64,000 nucleotides of DNA from Oryzias latipes (GCF_002234675.1 NC_019859.2:1131740-1195739), one strand, 5' to 3'; positions 33,242 through 47,200 are shown, counted from the first letter of the stretch. A program made the numbers and translations. Notes: a model not told the origin generated them from the sequence alone.

Positions 33242-36200
33242 GGTGACCGGCTGTACCGATGATGCAGCTGCAGACAGAGACGATGACAGCGTCCTGCAAG
33301 TTACTCTACCTGTAACAGATTACTCGTCCATTTGAGTAATACCTCATCTCACAGAATTATTGCACAATCAGTTTCTTTATGATTCCTCCAGAAGCAGGAC
33401 AGAACGGTCTACAGCAGGCATGTCCAAAGTCCGGACCAAGCGCCATATGCAGCCCGTTCTGCAGGCTCCTGTCATTAAATCAATAAAAATCTTCAGAACT
33501 TTCTAAGGTTGAGGATTTCTGGATTTTGATTGGTTAAAACCAACAACCTGCAGCTGCTTGAGCTTCAGAGCCAAACGAGGAGATTTATTGTTTCTGAGAT
33601 CTAAACCAAAATGATTTGAACTTCTGAATAACTTAGATTCATGTGACTTATGTTGGAAATAGTGAATCGTTTGTAACATTTCATAGAAATTCAGATTTAA
33701 TGTTGACCAAAATTTTCCAGACAGACTTTTTCATCTCTGGTCTTCAAATATAAACATTCATAAACATTCACAGTCATTTAGGTAAAAACATATTTAGATC
33801 TGTTCTCTGTGAAGACATGAAAATACTCATTTGCATTTATTATAGTATGGCTGCTGAGAAAGCAGCATAAATCTGGCTCCTCTTCACAAAGGTTGCACCT
33901 AAAGTGATTTAAATTGTTCTCCTTTTAGAATTAACAGGTTAAAGTTGGTCAGAAAAGCACAAAAATGAAGACAAATTAACCAAAAACATGCAGTCATCTG
34001 TATTTTCTTCTAGGATCCAGTTCATCTTTGTGATCCTGCTGCTCTGAACGACATTTTAAAATGCTGCTATGGAGGAAAACTCAGTAGGTGATGTTCGTTG
34101 AACTCAAACACATTTAGGAATTTCTTATTTTTTAATCAAAGATAAAAATCAAACAAACAGAAATTCCTGATGATTTAAAGTTTGATGGAGTCTGTCTGCT
34201 TATGCATGAGGACTTATTACATCTCCCTACGTTTATTATAAGGTTTTCGTAAAAGTTTTTCTAATAAAACAAGTTTGACTTTTTTCAAAAGTGGAATGTA
34301 GTCTGAAGCCACGCCCCTTTACCTGCTCGAGCCTTTATTACAGCTTTACGGACAGTCTAAACACGTAATTACACCTTAACCGCAGTTATCTATGAAACAT
34401 TATCAGACCTTAATGTCCCAAATATATTTCATTTTAAAAACTAAATGTTTTTATGATGAAATCTGCAGGAAAATAATATGCTTTCACTTTTGACTAAACA
34501 CGGTACTGTAGTGCGCCTGCGCCAACAGAGTGCTCAGAAAACCGAACAAATACGAAATGAACTCACCTGATTTTGGAGAACAAAAAGATTTCCGTGAATA
34601 TTTATTCCTCTTTAACAGATTTGCAGAAAGCAGCAGGGCGGAGGACCAAAACAATGACGGCCACGGCGCGCGCTCTTCTTCGTGTTTCTGACCAGTTGGA
34701 GCGCCGCGCGCCTCTGCTGCCCCCTGCCGGCGACTGTTGAACAGCAGTTTACCACACTGACGCAAACGGTCTGATGCAAGAATGAAACGAAATGACATGA
34801 AACGAACCAATAAAAACACATCAGGAGTTATTATCTATATAAAATTTTATCTTGAATTTTTAAAGATAATTTTTTCTTCTTCGTAGACATGTTACAGTCC
34901 TCAGAAACTGTTTGAAAGCTGCAAAGTCTGCCTTTAGCCGGTTGCTGTCCCTGCAGTTTAGTAAAAATGACTTTTATAGAATTTTTGGGTGTGGTGCAAA
35001 GCTTATGGGGTTTTGTGAAGCACTTTGAAATGCCTCAGCGGGTCAAAGATGACAGAGATGCACTTAAACAATAATATGCCATTAGAAGATGCACTCACAC
35101 TTAAAAAACAAACGAAGTCTGGCAAAAAGCAGCAAACTTCTCTCAAACCTCAATCCATCCATCAGTGAACAGAAGACACGCCGTCTTCCTGTAGAGGCCC
35201 ATTAACTTACAGACCCAGGAGGACGATGCAGCGGCGTGATCTCTGCGGTCTGCCCTTAGTAAAAGACTCTACAGCGAAGACGGTGGGAATGTGGCTGGAG
35301 GTCAACCCCTAATGATGGCTGCCTGGAAGGACGCCGCCGGGGGGACCGCCGCCGGTTTCCTCTTTCTCTACTTCTCTGGTCCTGAATGTCAAAATCAATA
35401 AAAAGCAGTTTGATTGGTTCTCCTCTGATGTGTCTGTCCATTAATCTCCCATTTTCCATGTCAGAACACTTCCATGTGATCCGTCTGGATGTGCGTTTGT
35501 GTTTCGGGGATTGTGTGCGTGTAGTGATGCAATAAAGCCTCGACACGGTGAGGACAGTTTGGTTCTGGTGGAAAAACAACAACATGCCATTAAAAAAACT
35601 TGTATGTGGAGGTAAAGGCTCAGAGAGGAACTTGACGGTTCCCTTTGGAATCCCTGATGCGGCTGTGAAATGTCAGACTTGGAGAACATCAGCTGCTGCT
35701 GCTGCTGCTGCTTCCTCACACCCTCGCTGGGGGGTCCGCGAGCGCCACTCGCATAGTTCACATCAGCTTTTGTCTGGCATGGTACTGGTATGTATGCGTG
35801 AGCTGGGTTCACAGAAATTTGACATGTACAGTTCATGGATTTCAGTTTCTCCTCATAAAAGATCAAACGTTAAAGGTCTCAGGTGAGCCGTAGCACAAAA
35901 AAGTCCTAACAGCTGCTAACTTGATGATCCCTGCACTACATCACGTCTAACCTTCCCATACAAATAGTAAGAGCAATATTTTTATGAACATGGTTTCACT
36001 TTATTGGACAGTAAAATATTCTACAGTAAATGACTTAGGTGGTCTCCAGGGCACAGCCCCCCAATCACGTCTCTAGATCCTCCTGAAGCACGGACAGAGG
36101 TCTCATTCCTTTCAGAAACACGTTAAGGACATGTTGCAGCCGTGTCCGGCGTGCACCGGCTCCTCCCCCAGTCTAGACCAGAATTCCAGGTTCCTGCGTC

Positions 36201-36609
36201 CGGAACGCTGGTGATCGCGCGTTGCTGTGTACGTTTTAAAGTCCAGTGGCGAGCTCTGCGCACAAACCGGCGTTCATTGGTGGCGCTGACGGTTCAACTG
36301 GTTGAACTTTTTCATGCTGAACGCAGCGATGCAGCTCTGTAGCTCTGTGACCAATCGGGGACTCTGATTTAGTGACGTGTGGGTGGCGTCCACTTCCAAA
36401 CACGAGAGCATGAAGCGTTGCCAACGTGATCATGAAGGAGACGTTAACAACTGCGACCGTATTAATTTGACACCAAGACCGGACATTCATGGGAACAGAG
36501 CCGTGAAAACCAAACATCTGATTCACGGGGTTTGCACCGTTGACTTGGTGCACAGAGCCTCTTCCTGTTGTAGGTGGCAGACGAGCGCCAATAAACAGTA
36601 AATACTAAA
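33242..36609. other. Intergenic, no recognised gene
   Basis: AT-rich, with scattered short open frames that match nothing I recognise. It includes a (CTG)n run at about 35692-35711 and, at 36.1-36.6 kb, a GC-richer block that could be an old DNA-transposon fragment. Promoter sequence for pold4 should lie just right of 33241. Confidence 0.4.
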
Positions 36610-36619
36610 CAGAGGAATC
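36610..36619 (+). repeat. 5' target-site duplication of the LINE
   Basis: CAGAGGAATC, repeated exactly at 41514-41523 after the A-rich tail of the LINE. Confidence 0.85.
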
Positions 36620-36748
36620 GAGAGGGGCCAAGATGGCGACCGCGACCGCATGTAAGAAACTTCTGTGAGTTCTTAAAACTGGGAATTCGCTGCACAAACT
36701 GTTTTTTTCGCCGACCCTTTGCCTTGAAACAACAGCAAAAGTTTTTCC

Positions 36749-37671
36749 GTGAAGATTTTTCAAATTAATACTTCAAAATCTAAACTAACAATGATGAAGA
36801 AATCAAAAGATAACCGCGGCTCTCTCAACCGCAGCAGCTCTTTGGAAAATATGGAAGTGGATGCTTCTAAGGAAAAACGAAACATCAGAGAAACCCATTC
36901 CTATGCATGTCACATGAAGGATGATGGAGAATGCTCTTCAATGCCAAATACACCTATGAAACATCCCCCCAAGAAGGTGAGAGGAGAAGAAAAGCAAAAT
37001 AATCCTGAGAAAAGCGCTGCAACTGAGCCGACTTTACCGTTTACCAAAAAAATTAACGAACGAGCAGACAGAACCGACGAAGCTGTGCATTACAATACTG
37101 TCCAAATTGACAATTTAAAGAAGTCGCTTGAGTTTTGCCATCAGGAGGTCATGGACTTGAAAAAACTAAATGAGAGCCTGAAAAAGCAACGTGAAGAGCT
37201 GGAGAAGAAGGTTGGAGAGATGGAAACTAAAATGAACGATGCCGACCGCCACAGCAGAAGAGTGAATTACGCCTGTCTGGTGTCCCTGAAAGAAATCCAG
37301 AAGATGTCAAATCAAGAGTCCAAGACATTTTTAAAGAGATGTTACCAACCAAAGATTCTGCAGTGGTGGTTTCAGCAATCAACATCGCACACAGAGTTGG
37401 AAAGCCCAGTGGGAATGGAACCAATCAACGTCCCCGACCCATAATCATCAGGTTCCTGTCCAGATCGGCCAGAGATCTCCTGTGGAAAAGTTCTCCAAAG
37501 AACGTCTACCTACTGGATCATCATCTTCGTCTCCAGGAAGATCTCACATCTGCTGATAAGGAAGCTCGCAGCCGCCTATGGCCAGCAGTGGAGGCAGCCA
37601 GGAAGACAGGAGAGAAAGCCTACTTCATTGGAAACAGGGCTTTCGTGAACGGCAGGGAAATACTGAGTTAA
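36749..37671 (+). pseudogene. LINE ORF1 (RNA-binding protein), frameshifted
   Basis: The first frame gives a basic Ser-rich head, then a heptad coiled coil with LKKLNESLKKQREELEKKVG. The reading then shifts by one frame near 37.34-37.44 kb into a segment with INIAHRVGKPSGNG, RPIIIRFLSRSARDLLWKS and RSRLWPAVEAARK. This order (coiled coil, RRM-like, C-terminal domain) is that of L1 ORF1 proteins, which coat the element RNA as trimers. At least one frameshift breaks it. Confidence 0.8.
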
Positions 37672-37812
37672 GCTGAAATATGTTTGTAAAGGTCAGTATG
37701 ACGGTATAAAACAGACTCAAAGTTTAAGGCAGATTGAATATGTGCAGCGGTTCCTGAACAAAACCAGGAAGTTCCTAAGTTAATTTTCTCTTTTTTCTTG
37801 TTCTTATAGTTC

Positions 37813-40800
37813 ATGTCATTATCTGTTCTAACTGTGAATGCCAGGGGTATCAGAGACCAACTGAAAAGAAAATGTGTTTTTTGTATTGCCAAAATAAAAA
37901 TGCAGACTTTTTACTTGGAGCAATAAGGACAGATCTCAGCGTTCCCGCTTTGATTTTTGGCTCATTTCTAATGACATAGAAAATACAGTTGATTCTGTTG
38001 AGATTATATCCAATGTTTTTTCAGACCACAATACAGTGTCCATTAAAATTAATATGGAAACTGATGCACCCAAATGCAACGTAGACTATTGGAAATGGAA
38101 TAATTTACTATTAAACAATAAAGAATTTACTGGTGGAGTAGAAAAACTAACTGATAAATACTGGAAACAAGCATTTACATTAAAAAGATATTCAAATAGT
38201 TGGGAGTTAATGAAGTATGAAATAAGATCTTTGGCAAAATCATTTGGGAAGAAAATTGCTAAAACAAAACAAAAAAGAGTCAGAACTAATAAGAAAAATA
38301 ATGATTATTAATGAAAAAACGAATTTATCTGATCTAGAACAAAAATTACTCATTTCTTTGCAATCAGAATTGAATGAAGTATATGAAGAAAAAGCACGAG
38401 GAGCGTTTGTTAGATCAAGAAGAAAATGGTTAGAAAGGGGGGAGAAATATAAAAAATATTTTTTCAACTTAGAAAAAAGAAATTTCGAAATTTCCTGTCT
38501 ACGTTAAATTAAAATTGATAATTCAATAAGTGAAGATACAAAAAAGGTTTCTCAATATGTTGCAAAATTCTATCAGAGACTTTACACCAAAGATTGCTTT
38601 AGAGAAGAAGATATTGAATTATTTTTTTAACAATATTAAAGATAAGATTGGAAAAGTCAGTGAAACTTTTGAAAAGACTTGTGACCAGAAAATTAGAACA
38701 GAGGAAGTTGAAGACTGTATTAAATCTCTTAAAGATAATAAAAGTCCAGGTAATGATGGACTAACAAGTGAGTTTTATAAATTCTTTATTGCTAAATTGA
38801 CCCCTTTTCTATCAAATTTATTTGAAGAGGCTTTAGACATTGGTATATTGCCCCCAACTCTCAGACAAGCCTCATCAAACTCATCCCCAAACCACAAAAA
38901 GATAAATTATGCATAGAAAACTGGAGACCAATTAGTCTGTTAAACAATGATGCTAAAATATTCGCTCTTATTTTTGCCAAAAGATTGAAACCAGGACTGG
39001 ATAACATTATTGATGAAGAACAATCTGGTTTCATGCCTGGTAGAAATATTGCCAATAATATCAGATTAATACTTGACATGATTGATTATAATAAATATAT
39101 TAAAGATGATAGTTTTATCTTATTTGTTGACTTCTACAAGGCATTTGAAACAATTAGTCACAGTTTTATGATTCGAGTTATTAAAGAATTTGGATTTGGT
39201 AAAAGATTTTTAAAAGCAATTGAGGTTCTATACAATGGATGCAGCAGCTCCATTAAACTGGCACAACTCCCAGATGTGACATTAACAGAGGAATCCTGCA
39301 GGGATGTCCTCTCAGCCCTTTTCTCTTTTTACTAGTTGCTCAGGTTATGGCCCTTCATTTAAAAAATGTCCATTTCGTGGTTTTACAGCTTTGGGGAGAG
39401 AATTTAAACTCTCTCAACTAGCAGATGACAACAATTTTTTTGGCCAATAAACATGAAATAACAAATGCAATTAAAGGAATCAAGGACTTTTCTGGATTAG
39501 AAATGAACCTTAACAAATCTGTCCTGTTTCCACTAAAAGATTGTGATTCACCAGAAATCAACGGTATTCCAGTTAAATCTTCACTTACATATCTTGGTGT
39601 AATTATTGATAAAAATGAAAAAAATCGCAGTGAAGTTAATTTCAAGCCAATAACTGAACAAATTATCAAAAGATATAACATGTGGTTAATGAGAGATCTT
39701 TCTCTGAACGGTAGAATTCTGTTCTCTAAAGCTGAGCGAATCTCTAGATCTGTCTATGTGTCTCTGTCTTTAGAAATGCCAAAACACATCTGGAACCTAT
39801 TAAACAAAACATTATTTGATTTGATTTGGAGGAAAAAATGTCATTACTTAAGGAAAAATGTTTTATGTAACACCAGAAAATATGGTGGCATGGATGTATT
39901 AACCTTTGAAACTTTAAACAACTCTTAAAATAAAGTGGCTAAGTCAGTTATTGAAAGAGGAAGACAATATCTGGAATGCATTTCCCAAATACATATTTGA
40001 CACAATGGGAGGCATTAAATTCTTGCTAAAATGGAATTATGAAATGGAAAAATTACCAACAAAACTTTCAAACTTTTACAAACAAGCCCTGCTGGCCTGG
40101 AAACTCGTTTATAAGCATAATTTTTCTCCAACAACTTGTTTTATTTGGAATAACAGTAATGTACAATACAAGAATAAATCACTTTTTTCCCTAGATGGTA
40201 TGATAATGATATTGTTTTAATCAGACATCTTTTCAATTCTCATGGACATCTTCTGATGTATGAAGAAATTCGGTGTTCCTGTTCCACCCAGAGAATATGC
40301 CATAGTGTTAGATGCCGTTCCAACCAGTCTACTTCAACTGTTTAAAGGGATTTATAACATAAGTCAATTAAGAACCCAGACAATTTTTTTGGACAATGTG
40401 GATATTTGTGTTCATTCAGTTTCCAATAAGCAAATAAGAAATCTTTTACAGACTACAACCTTACCTGCTGGGAAATTCTATTGGGAGTCCAAATTTGTGG
40501 ACATAAACTGGACATATGCCTGGACTATTAGTAATAAATACTGTCTAAATAACAAAATAAAAGAGGTGTCTTTCAAAATATTGCATTGTATATATCCTAC
40601 CAAAAAAACTTTGAGTAGATTTGTTGTGGATATGGACCTGTCTTGTTCATTCTGTGGAACTCAGGAGGAAACTATTTCTCATCTGTTTGTGGACTGCAGA
40701 CATACTAATATGTTTTGGATTGAAGTGGGAAACTATATTGGAAATATAACTAAACAAACTGTAGCGGCTGCGGGTTTATGAGCCGCTAGAGAGGCTGCGG

Positions 40801-41339
40801 CAGGTCCTGTTTGCGACGCGCTCCACAAAAAAAAACTATGACCATGAAATCCACTTTTCTTGTGTTTCGTGATTTATTCCACTTCATTATTGCCTCAGAT
40901 GACACATGTGGTACGATCCATCAGAAAAGTATTGTGCATAATCAAGTGTAAAAGTGGTCAAAAAATACTGGGTCCTGTGCACCCTCTCTGTGTCAAACCA
41001 ACAAAACCAAACTAACACAGGTGACAGGTGCGCCTAAATGACGTCTTAACTAATCACGTGACTACACAAACTGTTACATTTTTAGATAAAGACATTATTC
41101 TGGGTTACCTTAATGTCAAAGTAGACAAAGATTGTATCTTCATTACACAATTGTTTTTATTATTGGCAAAATTTCATATCCTTAAAGCAAAATGGTCAAA
41201 CTCCAAACCTAAATTCCAGCAGTTTTTGAGTGAAATCAATCAGTATTGTACCATTGTCCAACATCTGCAAAACCAAAAAGCAATTCCAACTAATTTAATT
41301 CTTTTTTTTTTTAATTTATTAAACCCCAAAGATTTTTGA
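37813..41339 (+). pseudogene. LINE ORF2 (endonuclease/reverse transcriptase), broken
   Basis: Starts MSLSVLTVNARGIRDQLKRK, the first block of the APE endonuclease, then jumps within about 50 bases to the end of that domain (RFDFWLISNDIE, SDHNTVSIKI). Most of the nuclease is therefore deleted. The RT region follows with stops and shifts: NKSPGNDGLTSEFYKFF, NNIRLILDMIDY, LFVDFYKAFETISHSF and the catalytic QLADDNNFF. Downstream is the L1-like C-terminal part with CSFCGTQEETISHLFVDC (zinc-knuckle-like). A solo LTR splits the 3' part. Confidence 0.85.
40760..41066. mobile_element. Solo LTR nested in the LINE
   Basis: Begins TGTAGCGG and ends GACTACA (TG...CA, with TGTAG/CTACA inverted ends). It is flanked on both sides by CAAAC, a 5-bp target duplication, and the LINE ORF2 reading resumes immediately after. 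About 307 bp with no coding capacity, so it is the product of LTR-LTR recombination. Family is not identified. Confidence 0.75.
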
Positions 41340-41523
41340 AGTATTGATTCTTTTTGTCTGTATATGTATGTGTATATATTTATATACTTTTTGTTTTATT
41401 TCTTATATTTTCTGTAAAATGTACACATTGCAATTTCCCCTGAGACATTCACATTGTTATTGTATTGTGTTGTTTGTCAATAAAGTATGAAAAAAACCAA
41501 AAAAAAAAAAACCCAGAGGAATC

Positions 41524-44256
41524 TTCTCCCTGCTGCTTCCTGCATGTCTGCCGCTGGTCCGGTCTGAACAACACCGGCTGGATGAGCGTTCAGAAAATGT
41601 TCCTGTTGTGTGACTTTGTGGCTGGTGGTTATTGCAATCATTTGAAATGACCAAAAAACAAAAAAGACGCGTTGACAACTTCAAATTAGCATAGACGACT
41701 TTCTATGAAGTCGTGGACTAATCGCCGTGAGCATCATTTCTTCCTGCAGTTCCTTCACCTGGCCTCTAGAGGGCGGGATGTTTGCAGAAGTGCATTCAAA
41801 GACAAACTGAGGAATTTGGTCTTTTTGGTGTTTCTGACATGGTCTGGTGGCATTTTTCTGACGGTGGAGGACGATTTACAGAAAACTGAATCTATGTTTC
41901 TGTGTGTTTCTGTATTCAAATGTGTGGCAGTTTCCCCTGACTGAATCTCGTCCCGTTCAGACCAGATCCTCAGAGCTTCGGCCCGGAAGACTCTCCGTCT
42001 TTTACATCTGATCTGATTCCCGTCCTGCTGAGGGTCTCCATGGCAACAGGATGTTGAAGCTGAGAAGATGATCTTTGTGAAGATGAGAAGATAAGAAAAT
42101 GAGTTTTAATGCATCTAAACTTAGTCATTAAGTAAAGTAACCGAGCGAGGAACAGCAGGAAGGTTTCAGTTGAGCGCTGTGACGTCAGGACGAAGATGGG
42201 ATTGTTTTCCAGAACCAGTGCTCTACTCTGACCTGACAGCTGGAGGAAACCTTTGGGAATCATTTACACACCAGTGCGTGGTCAAATCTGCAGCGGAGCA
42301 GATTGACAGGCGGAAAGCGCTGGCGTGTCCTGCAGGCTCCTCCTGAGACCGTGGTCAGCGCTCGCCACAGCTGCTTCCTCTTCCCCTCAGCTGCTAATGG
42401 AAGAGCAGACAAAAGACTTCAATTCATCCTCATTCCCTTCATCTCCATGACACATCTTTTCCTCTCTGACTTTGTTCCTCGTCGGGTTACGTTCTCTCCT
42501 CGTCTGCAGGAAGAAAACAAAGACGTTTGACGTCTTCCTGGGTTCTCCTCCACCAGCGGTCCGTTATCGACCCGTCTTAAGTGACTGCGGCTTAATGGAG
42601 GCAGTCAGTCAGTCTCAATAGCACCATAAGTGAGTTAGCGGGTAACACTACCTGCTGGAGATGCTTTGATGGTGGAATTAGGACGAACACAGAGAGCTTT
42701 GGGCTTCCAGCAGCTTTTTACACAAATGATCTTCCACTCTGTGGTCCGGCTCCTCTGTGGTGGATGCGGTTGATGTCATGAGACGATCTTCATCCGGCTG
42801 CATTCTGCCAGCTGTTCACCAGCGGCTGTCCTCACATATTCAGAGAACAAGTTGGAATGTTTAACCCTTAAATATTCATGGATACTCTCCATGAGGCGCG
42901 ATGGAACCGGAGCATTCACAGCGGAGCCGTGCCGCGCCAGAGTCCTCAGAACTGTGATGGGAACGGTACGGCATGATTCCCATCTGTGTCAGAGCGTGGT
43001 TAAAACACGGTTAACTGGGCTCTGTCACAGTTTAGTACGATGTCAGAGCACAGAATGAAGCAATCATAGCAGATCTGTACCGCTTCATGGTTCTCTGAAT
43101 CACAGTTAAGACACGGATAAGAACCGTGCTCTGACATGGTTGAGAACCGTGTCATGGATCCGTGCCGCTCCACGGTTCTCTGAACTGTCATCTGGAACGC
43201 CTCTGTAAGCCAACCTCAACCTCAACAGCGGGTTTTTTAGCACAGCAAAAAGTCCACAAAGCTAAATCTGGGTCAAGCAGGGGTCAATAAGGAGCGTGGG
43301 AGCGTCAGAGAGGAACCTGGAGGGGTCAGGATCCAGACGAGAGTCGGGGCAGGCGGCGGGCAAACAGAGTCAGAACAGGATCAGGAACCAGAAGATCAGA
43401 TCCGGATATGACGCTCGGTACTGACGGCAGAGTGGCACAAATACTACTTCACTTAATACTATTTCACGCTGTGAATGACCCCTGGAGGGGAAAAGGCACC
43501 ACTTTGTAATGACTGATGGGTTAGAAACAACTAAATAAACCTTTTTCTGTTCTTTGCTTTATGTTCTATCAGAAATAAACACAAAGTGGAGGTGGGGGGG
43601 GGGGGGGGGGTAAGGAGCCGTTTAATTGAACTCATTTTTCATAATTGGGGGATTTCTTTTACTTCACCATTTTTTGAAACAACAGAGTGCCCCCCCCCCC
43701 CGGTTGACGTCAGAGATGGACGGTCCAGGTAAACTACGTCTGTGGGGCGAACGACAGGTTTTCTACTCTGAAACACTCAGAGGAGGAGGTTTTTCATCGG
43801 TTCTTTGGTGCTCATCCTTCTGGAAACCTTCACCATCAGGAACCTGCCGACATCTTCCTCAGGTTAATCTGAGTTTGCAGAATCCAGAAGATGATGAAGA
43901 CCCTGAAAGGTTGAAGAGGGGGGTGTAGGTCTGGTACTTCCCATCGCAGCAGACCTTGGTGGTTTGACCCAAATCTGCTTTTACTCTGAAAGCTGCTGGC
44001 AGCAGGAGGGAGGGGCGCTGCGGGGGCTTTTAGATGCTGGACGGAGACCCGAGTCAGAGGAGAGCTGTCCGTCTGCCGGCCGGTCTGCATCCATGATGTC
44101 AGAAGAGTGACGGACGGAGGGAATCTGCTGAAGACTCGCCCAGCAGTTTGGACCTCAAACATCAGAGGAGGCAGCCTGTCCCCGTTTGGTTCCCCCCTCC
44201 AGGATTTTTAAAACCCTTTCAGACGCCACAGGACAACGTTTTTGGATTCTGCAGAA
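41524..44256. other. Intergenic upstream of p2rx3
   Basis: No coding exon is recognised. At about 42.9-43.2 kb there is a quasi-palindromic block in which CGGTTCTCTGAA and AACCGTG-type motifs recur in both orientations, possibly an old MITE. Poly(G) at 43593-43611 and poly(C) at 43690-43702. The p2rx3 promoter should lie in the last kilobase, but no TATA box or similar is convincing. Confidence 0.4.
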
Positions 44257-47200
44257 ATGTGGTCGTGCATCAAAAACTTCTTCACCTACGAAACCACAAA
44301 GTCTGTGGTGGTGAAGAGCTGGACCATCGGCATCATCAACCGGGTCGTCCAGCTGCTCATCATCACCTACTTCATCGGGTGAGTGTGGCCCCACCTGTGG
44401 GGGGTGGGGGGTCATTACCAGGACGGTCAGGTGGGGGTCTTTACTGCAGACCCTGGTGATGCAGAACTTCTGCTGCTTCGAGGACGTGAATGTCTTTGTG
44501 TTCCTCTGAGGTTCAGGATGAACTCAGAGAGGAAACAGTCAGGAGTCGCCTTCAAATCCAATCAACCTTTATTTATAAAGCGCTTCTCATCAAGAGGAGT
44601 CAAACGTTTAAATGCTGAAGAGACAAAAAACATCAAAAATGGAACAAACCTATTTTTATTCAAGTCAGTTTGCAGATGTCGGTTAGAAAATCTCCAAACC
44701 TTCTTCTGTTTGTTTCCTCTGCAGAACATCAGAGCCGTTCAGCAGAATCCAAACATTCTGGATTTGAGTGAATTTCTTATTTTATGACATTACTCGGATA
44801 AAAACGCCTCTTTTCAGGCGCGTCTGTGGTAGATTTGAATCTAAGTAAATGTCTCTACAGAAAGAAATTTGAGTTTTACACAAAACTGCTGCTGTGTTTG
44901 CTTTATTAGGCAGAAATGATGTACTTTTAGACTAAAACGAAGGATCAAACACACCAAAATGTTACTGAATTAAAAATATATAAAGGCAACACAGATTCAG
45001 ATATAAAATTTGACAAGTTTTGCTCTTCAAATATTGTCCAGGAGGGAACAAAACACTGTTTCTTACACAAAAAACACTTGACACCAGATCTGATTTCAGA
45101 GAAATATGTTGGTAATTGTATGTATTTCTTTACACCCTTTTACCTTTAATATTTTTTTTTCAATTCTTTACTAATCATCCTAAGTTTAAGGATATATCTT
45201 CCTTTTCTTGTCTTTGGTGGCAAAAACCAAACGGCAAACGCTAAACGGTGACAGCAGACACTGATGGTATCTGAGAGCTTTGGGAGGAGCGGCAACGCTG
45301 ATTTATGCAACACAAACAGGAAACTGACATCTGCACAAATCACACAACAGGCAACAGCATATTGTTTGGTTAACGTCTTTTTCTGCTTTGAAGATGATTT
45401 GAGCTGTTTAGTATTCTACCAAATCACACAGTTTGAGTTCTTTTGAGGATAAACAAGTGGTTGTGTGATCACGTTACACTTGGTGTGGCTCCTTTTGAAG
45501 TAATGAAAGTAAACGTAGGATTGATTCATAATTATTCCTCCAAACTTCTGTGCAATAGAAAAAATATGATGAAATGAACGCACAGTAAAGAGCTGCAGAG
45601 AAGCTCCTGGACAGTTTAGCTTCTAGATGTCTGTCATGTCCTTTCACTTTAGTTTCTCATCAATAAGAACCCCAAGAAATTTATTTTCATGAATTATTTC
45701 AAGTCTCACCCCATTTATGTTTAATATTTACATCTTTTTCATTATAGTTACAGAACAGCTTAAAACGACAATAAGATGTTTGTTAAAATTAAGAAGAAAT
45801 TAGATTTATTGTCGTCAACAAAGTCTTTACATCTTTCATAAAGTTACTAAGAAGTTAGTTTTGTCTCATAAGATATTTCTACGGTGGCCCAGAAGGGTCA
45901 CAACACAACACATTAACTTTATACACAACACACTAACTTTACACACAACACATTAACTTTACACACAACACATTAACTTTATACACAACACACTAACTTT
46001 ACACACAACACACTAACTTTACACACAACACATTAACTTAACACACAACACATTAACTTAACACACAACACATTAACTCACAACACAACACAATAACTCA
46101 CAACACAACACATTAACTCACAACACAACACATTAACTCATGGCCCAGAAGGGTCACAACACAACACATTAACTTACCTCACAACACATTAACTCACAAC
46201 ACAACACATTAACTCACAACACAATAACTCACAACACAACACATTAACTCACAACACAACACATTAACTCATGGCCCAGAAGGGTCACAACACAACACAT
46301 TAACTTACCTCACAACACATTAACTTACCTCACAACACATTAACTCACAACGGAAGTAAAGCAGCAATTGAAGTGCTTTTATTCTGAAATTTCTACTGGG
46401 CTGAGCAGCTAACTACCTAACAGAAAGTAATGTCACAGTGAGCTGTGGAGGGAGCATGTTATTGCTACAAGAGAAGCTAGCAGCAGTGTTGCCAGAAACT
46501 TTGTCTTTACTACGGTTCTCCTTCCTCTAAACACACACAATATGAACACACACTCCTCCCTCCGCTCTGACACCCCCCTCTGTCGCTGCACGCGCGCTCC
46601 TCTCCTCTCCTTTTTTCCGCTCCGTCCTGTGTGTGCGTGTGTGTTGGGGACTGCACGTGCTTGTGTGAGAGGACAGAGCGGAAAAAAGGAGAGGAGAGGA
46701 GCGCGCGTGCAGCTCCCTCCACAGCTCACTGTGACATTACTTTCTGTTAGGTAGTTAGCTGCTCAGCCCAGTAGAAATTTCAGAATAAAAGCACTTCCAT
46801 TGCTGCTTTACTTCCGTTGTTAGTTAATGTGTTGTGAGGTAAGTTATTGTGTTGTGTTGTGAGTTAATGTGTTGTGTTGTGAGTTATTGTGTTGTGTTGT
46901 GAGTTATTGTGTTGTGTTGTGAGTTAATGTGTTGTGTGTTAAGTTAATGTGTTGTGTGTAAAGTTAGTGTGTTGTGTGTAAAGTTAGTGTGTTGTGTGTA
47001 AAGTTAGTGTGTTGTGTGTAAAGTTAATGTGTTGTGTGTAAAGTTAGTGTGTTGTGTGTAAAGTTAGTGTGTTGTGTGTAAAGTTAGTGTGTTGTGTGTA
47101 AAGTTAATGTGTTGTGTGTAAAGTTAGTGTGTTGTGTGTAAAGTTAGTGTGTTGTGTGTAAAGTTAATGTGTTGTGTGTAAAGTTAGTGTGTTGTGTGTA

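Larger units (their letters stand above)
36620..41513 (+). mobile_element. L1-like LINE, near full length, inactive
   Basis: Non-LTR retrotransposon of the L1 group, 4.9 kb including a nested LTR. The 5' end carries CCAAGATGGCGACC, which resembles the YY1-type motif at L1 starts. It ends in an A-rich tail after ATAAAGTATGAAAAAA and is flanked by perfect 10-bp duplications. Contains two decayed ORFs, described separately. It lies between pold4 and p2rx3. Confidence 0.9.

Noticed and set aside
35256-35886. Overlapping 109-141-codon frames near 35.5 kb
   Set aside because: No recognisable domain, no convincing splice sites, and a poly-Gln/poly-Ala stretch arising from a (CTG)n run.
42852-43200. 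A MITE from quasi-palindromic motifs
   Set aside because: Motifs recur in both orientations but I could not define ends or a target duplication, so it is mentioned only as a possibility.
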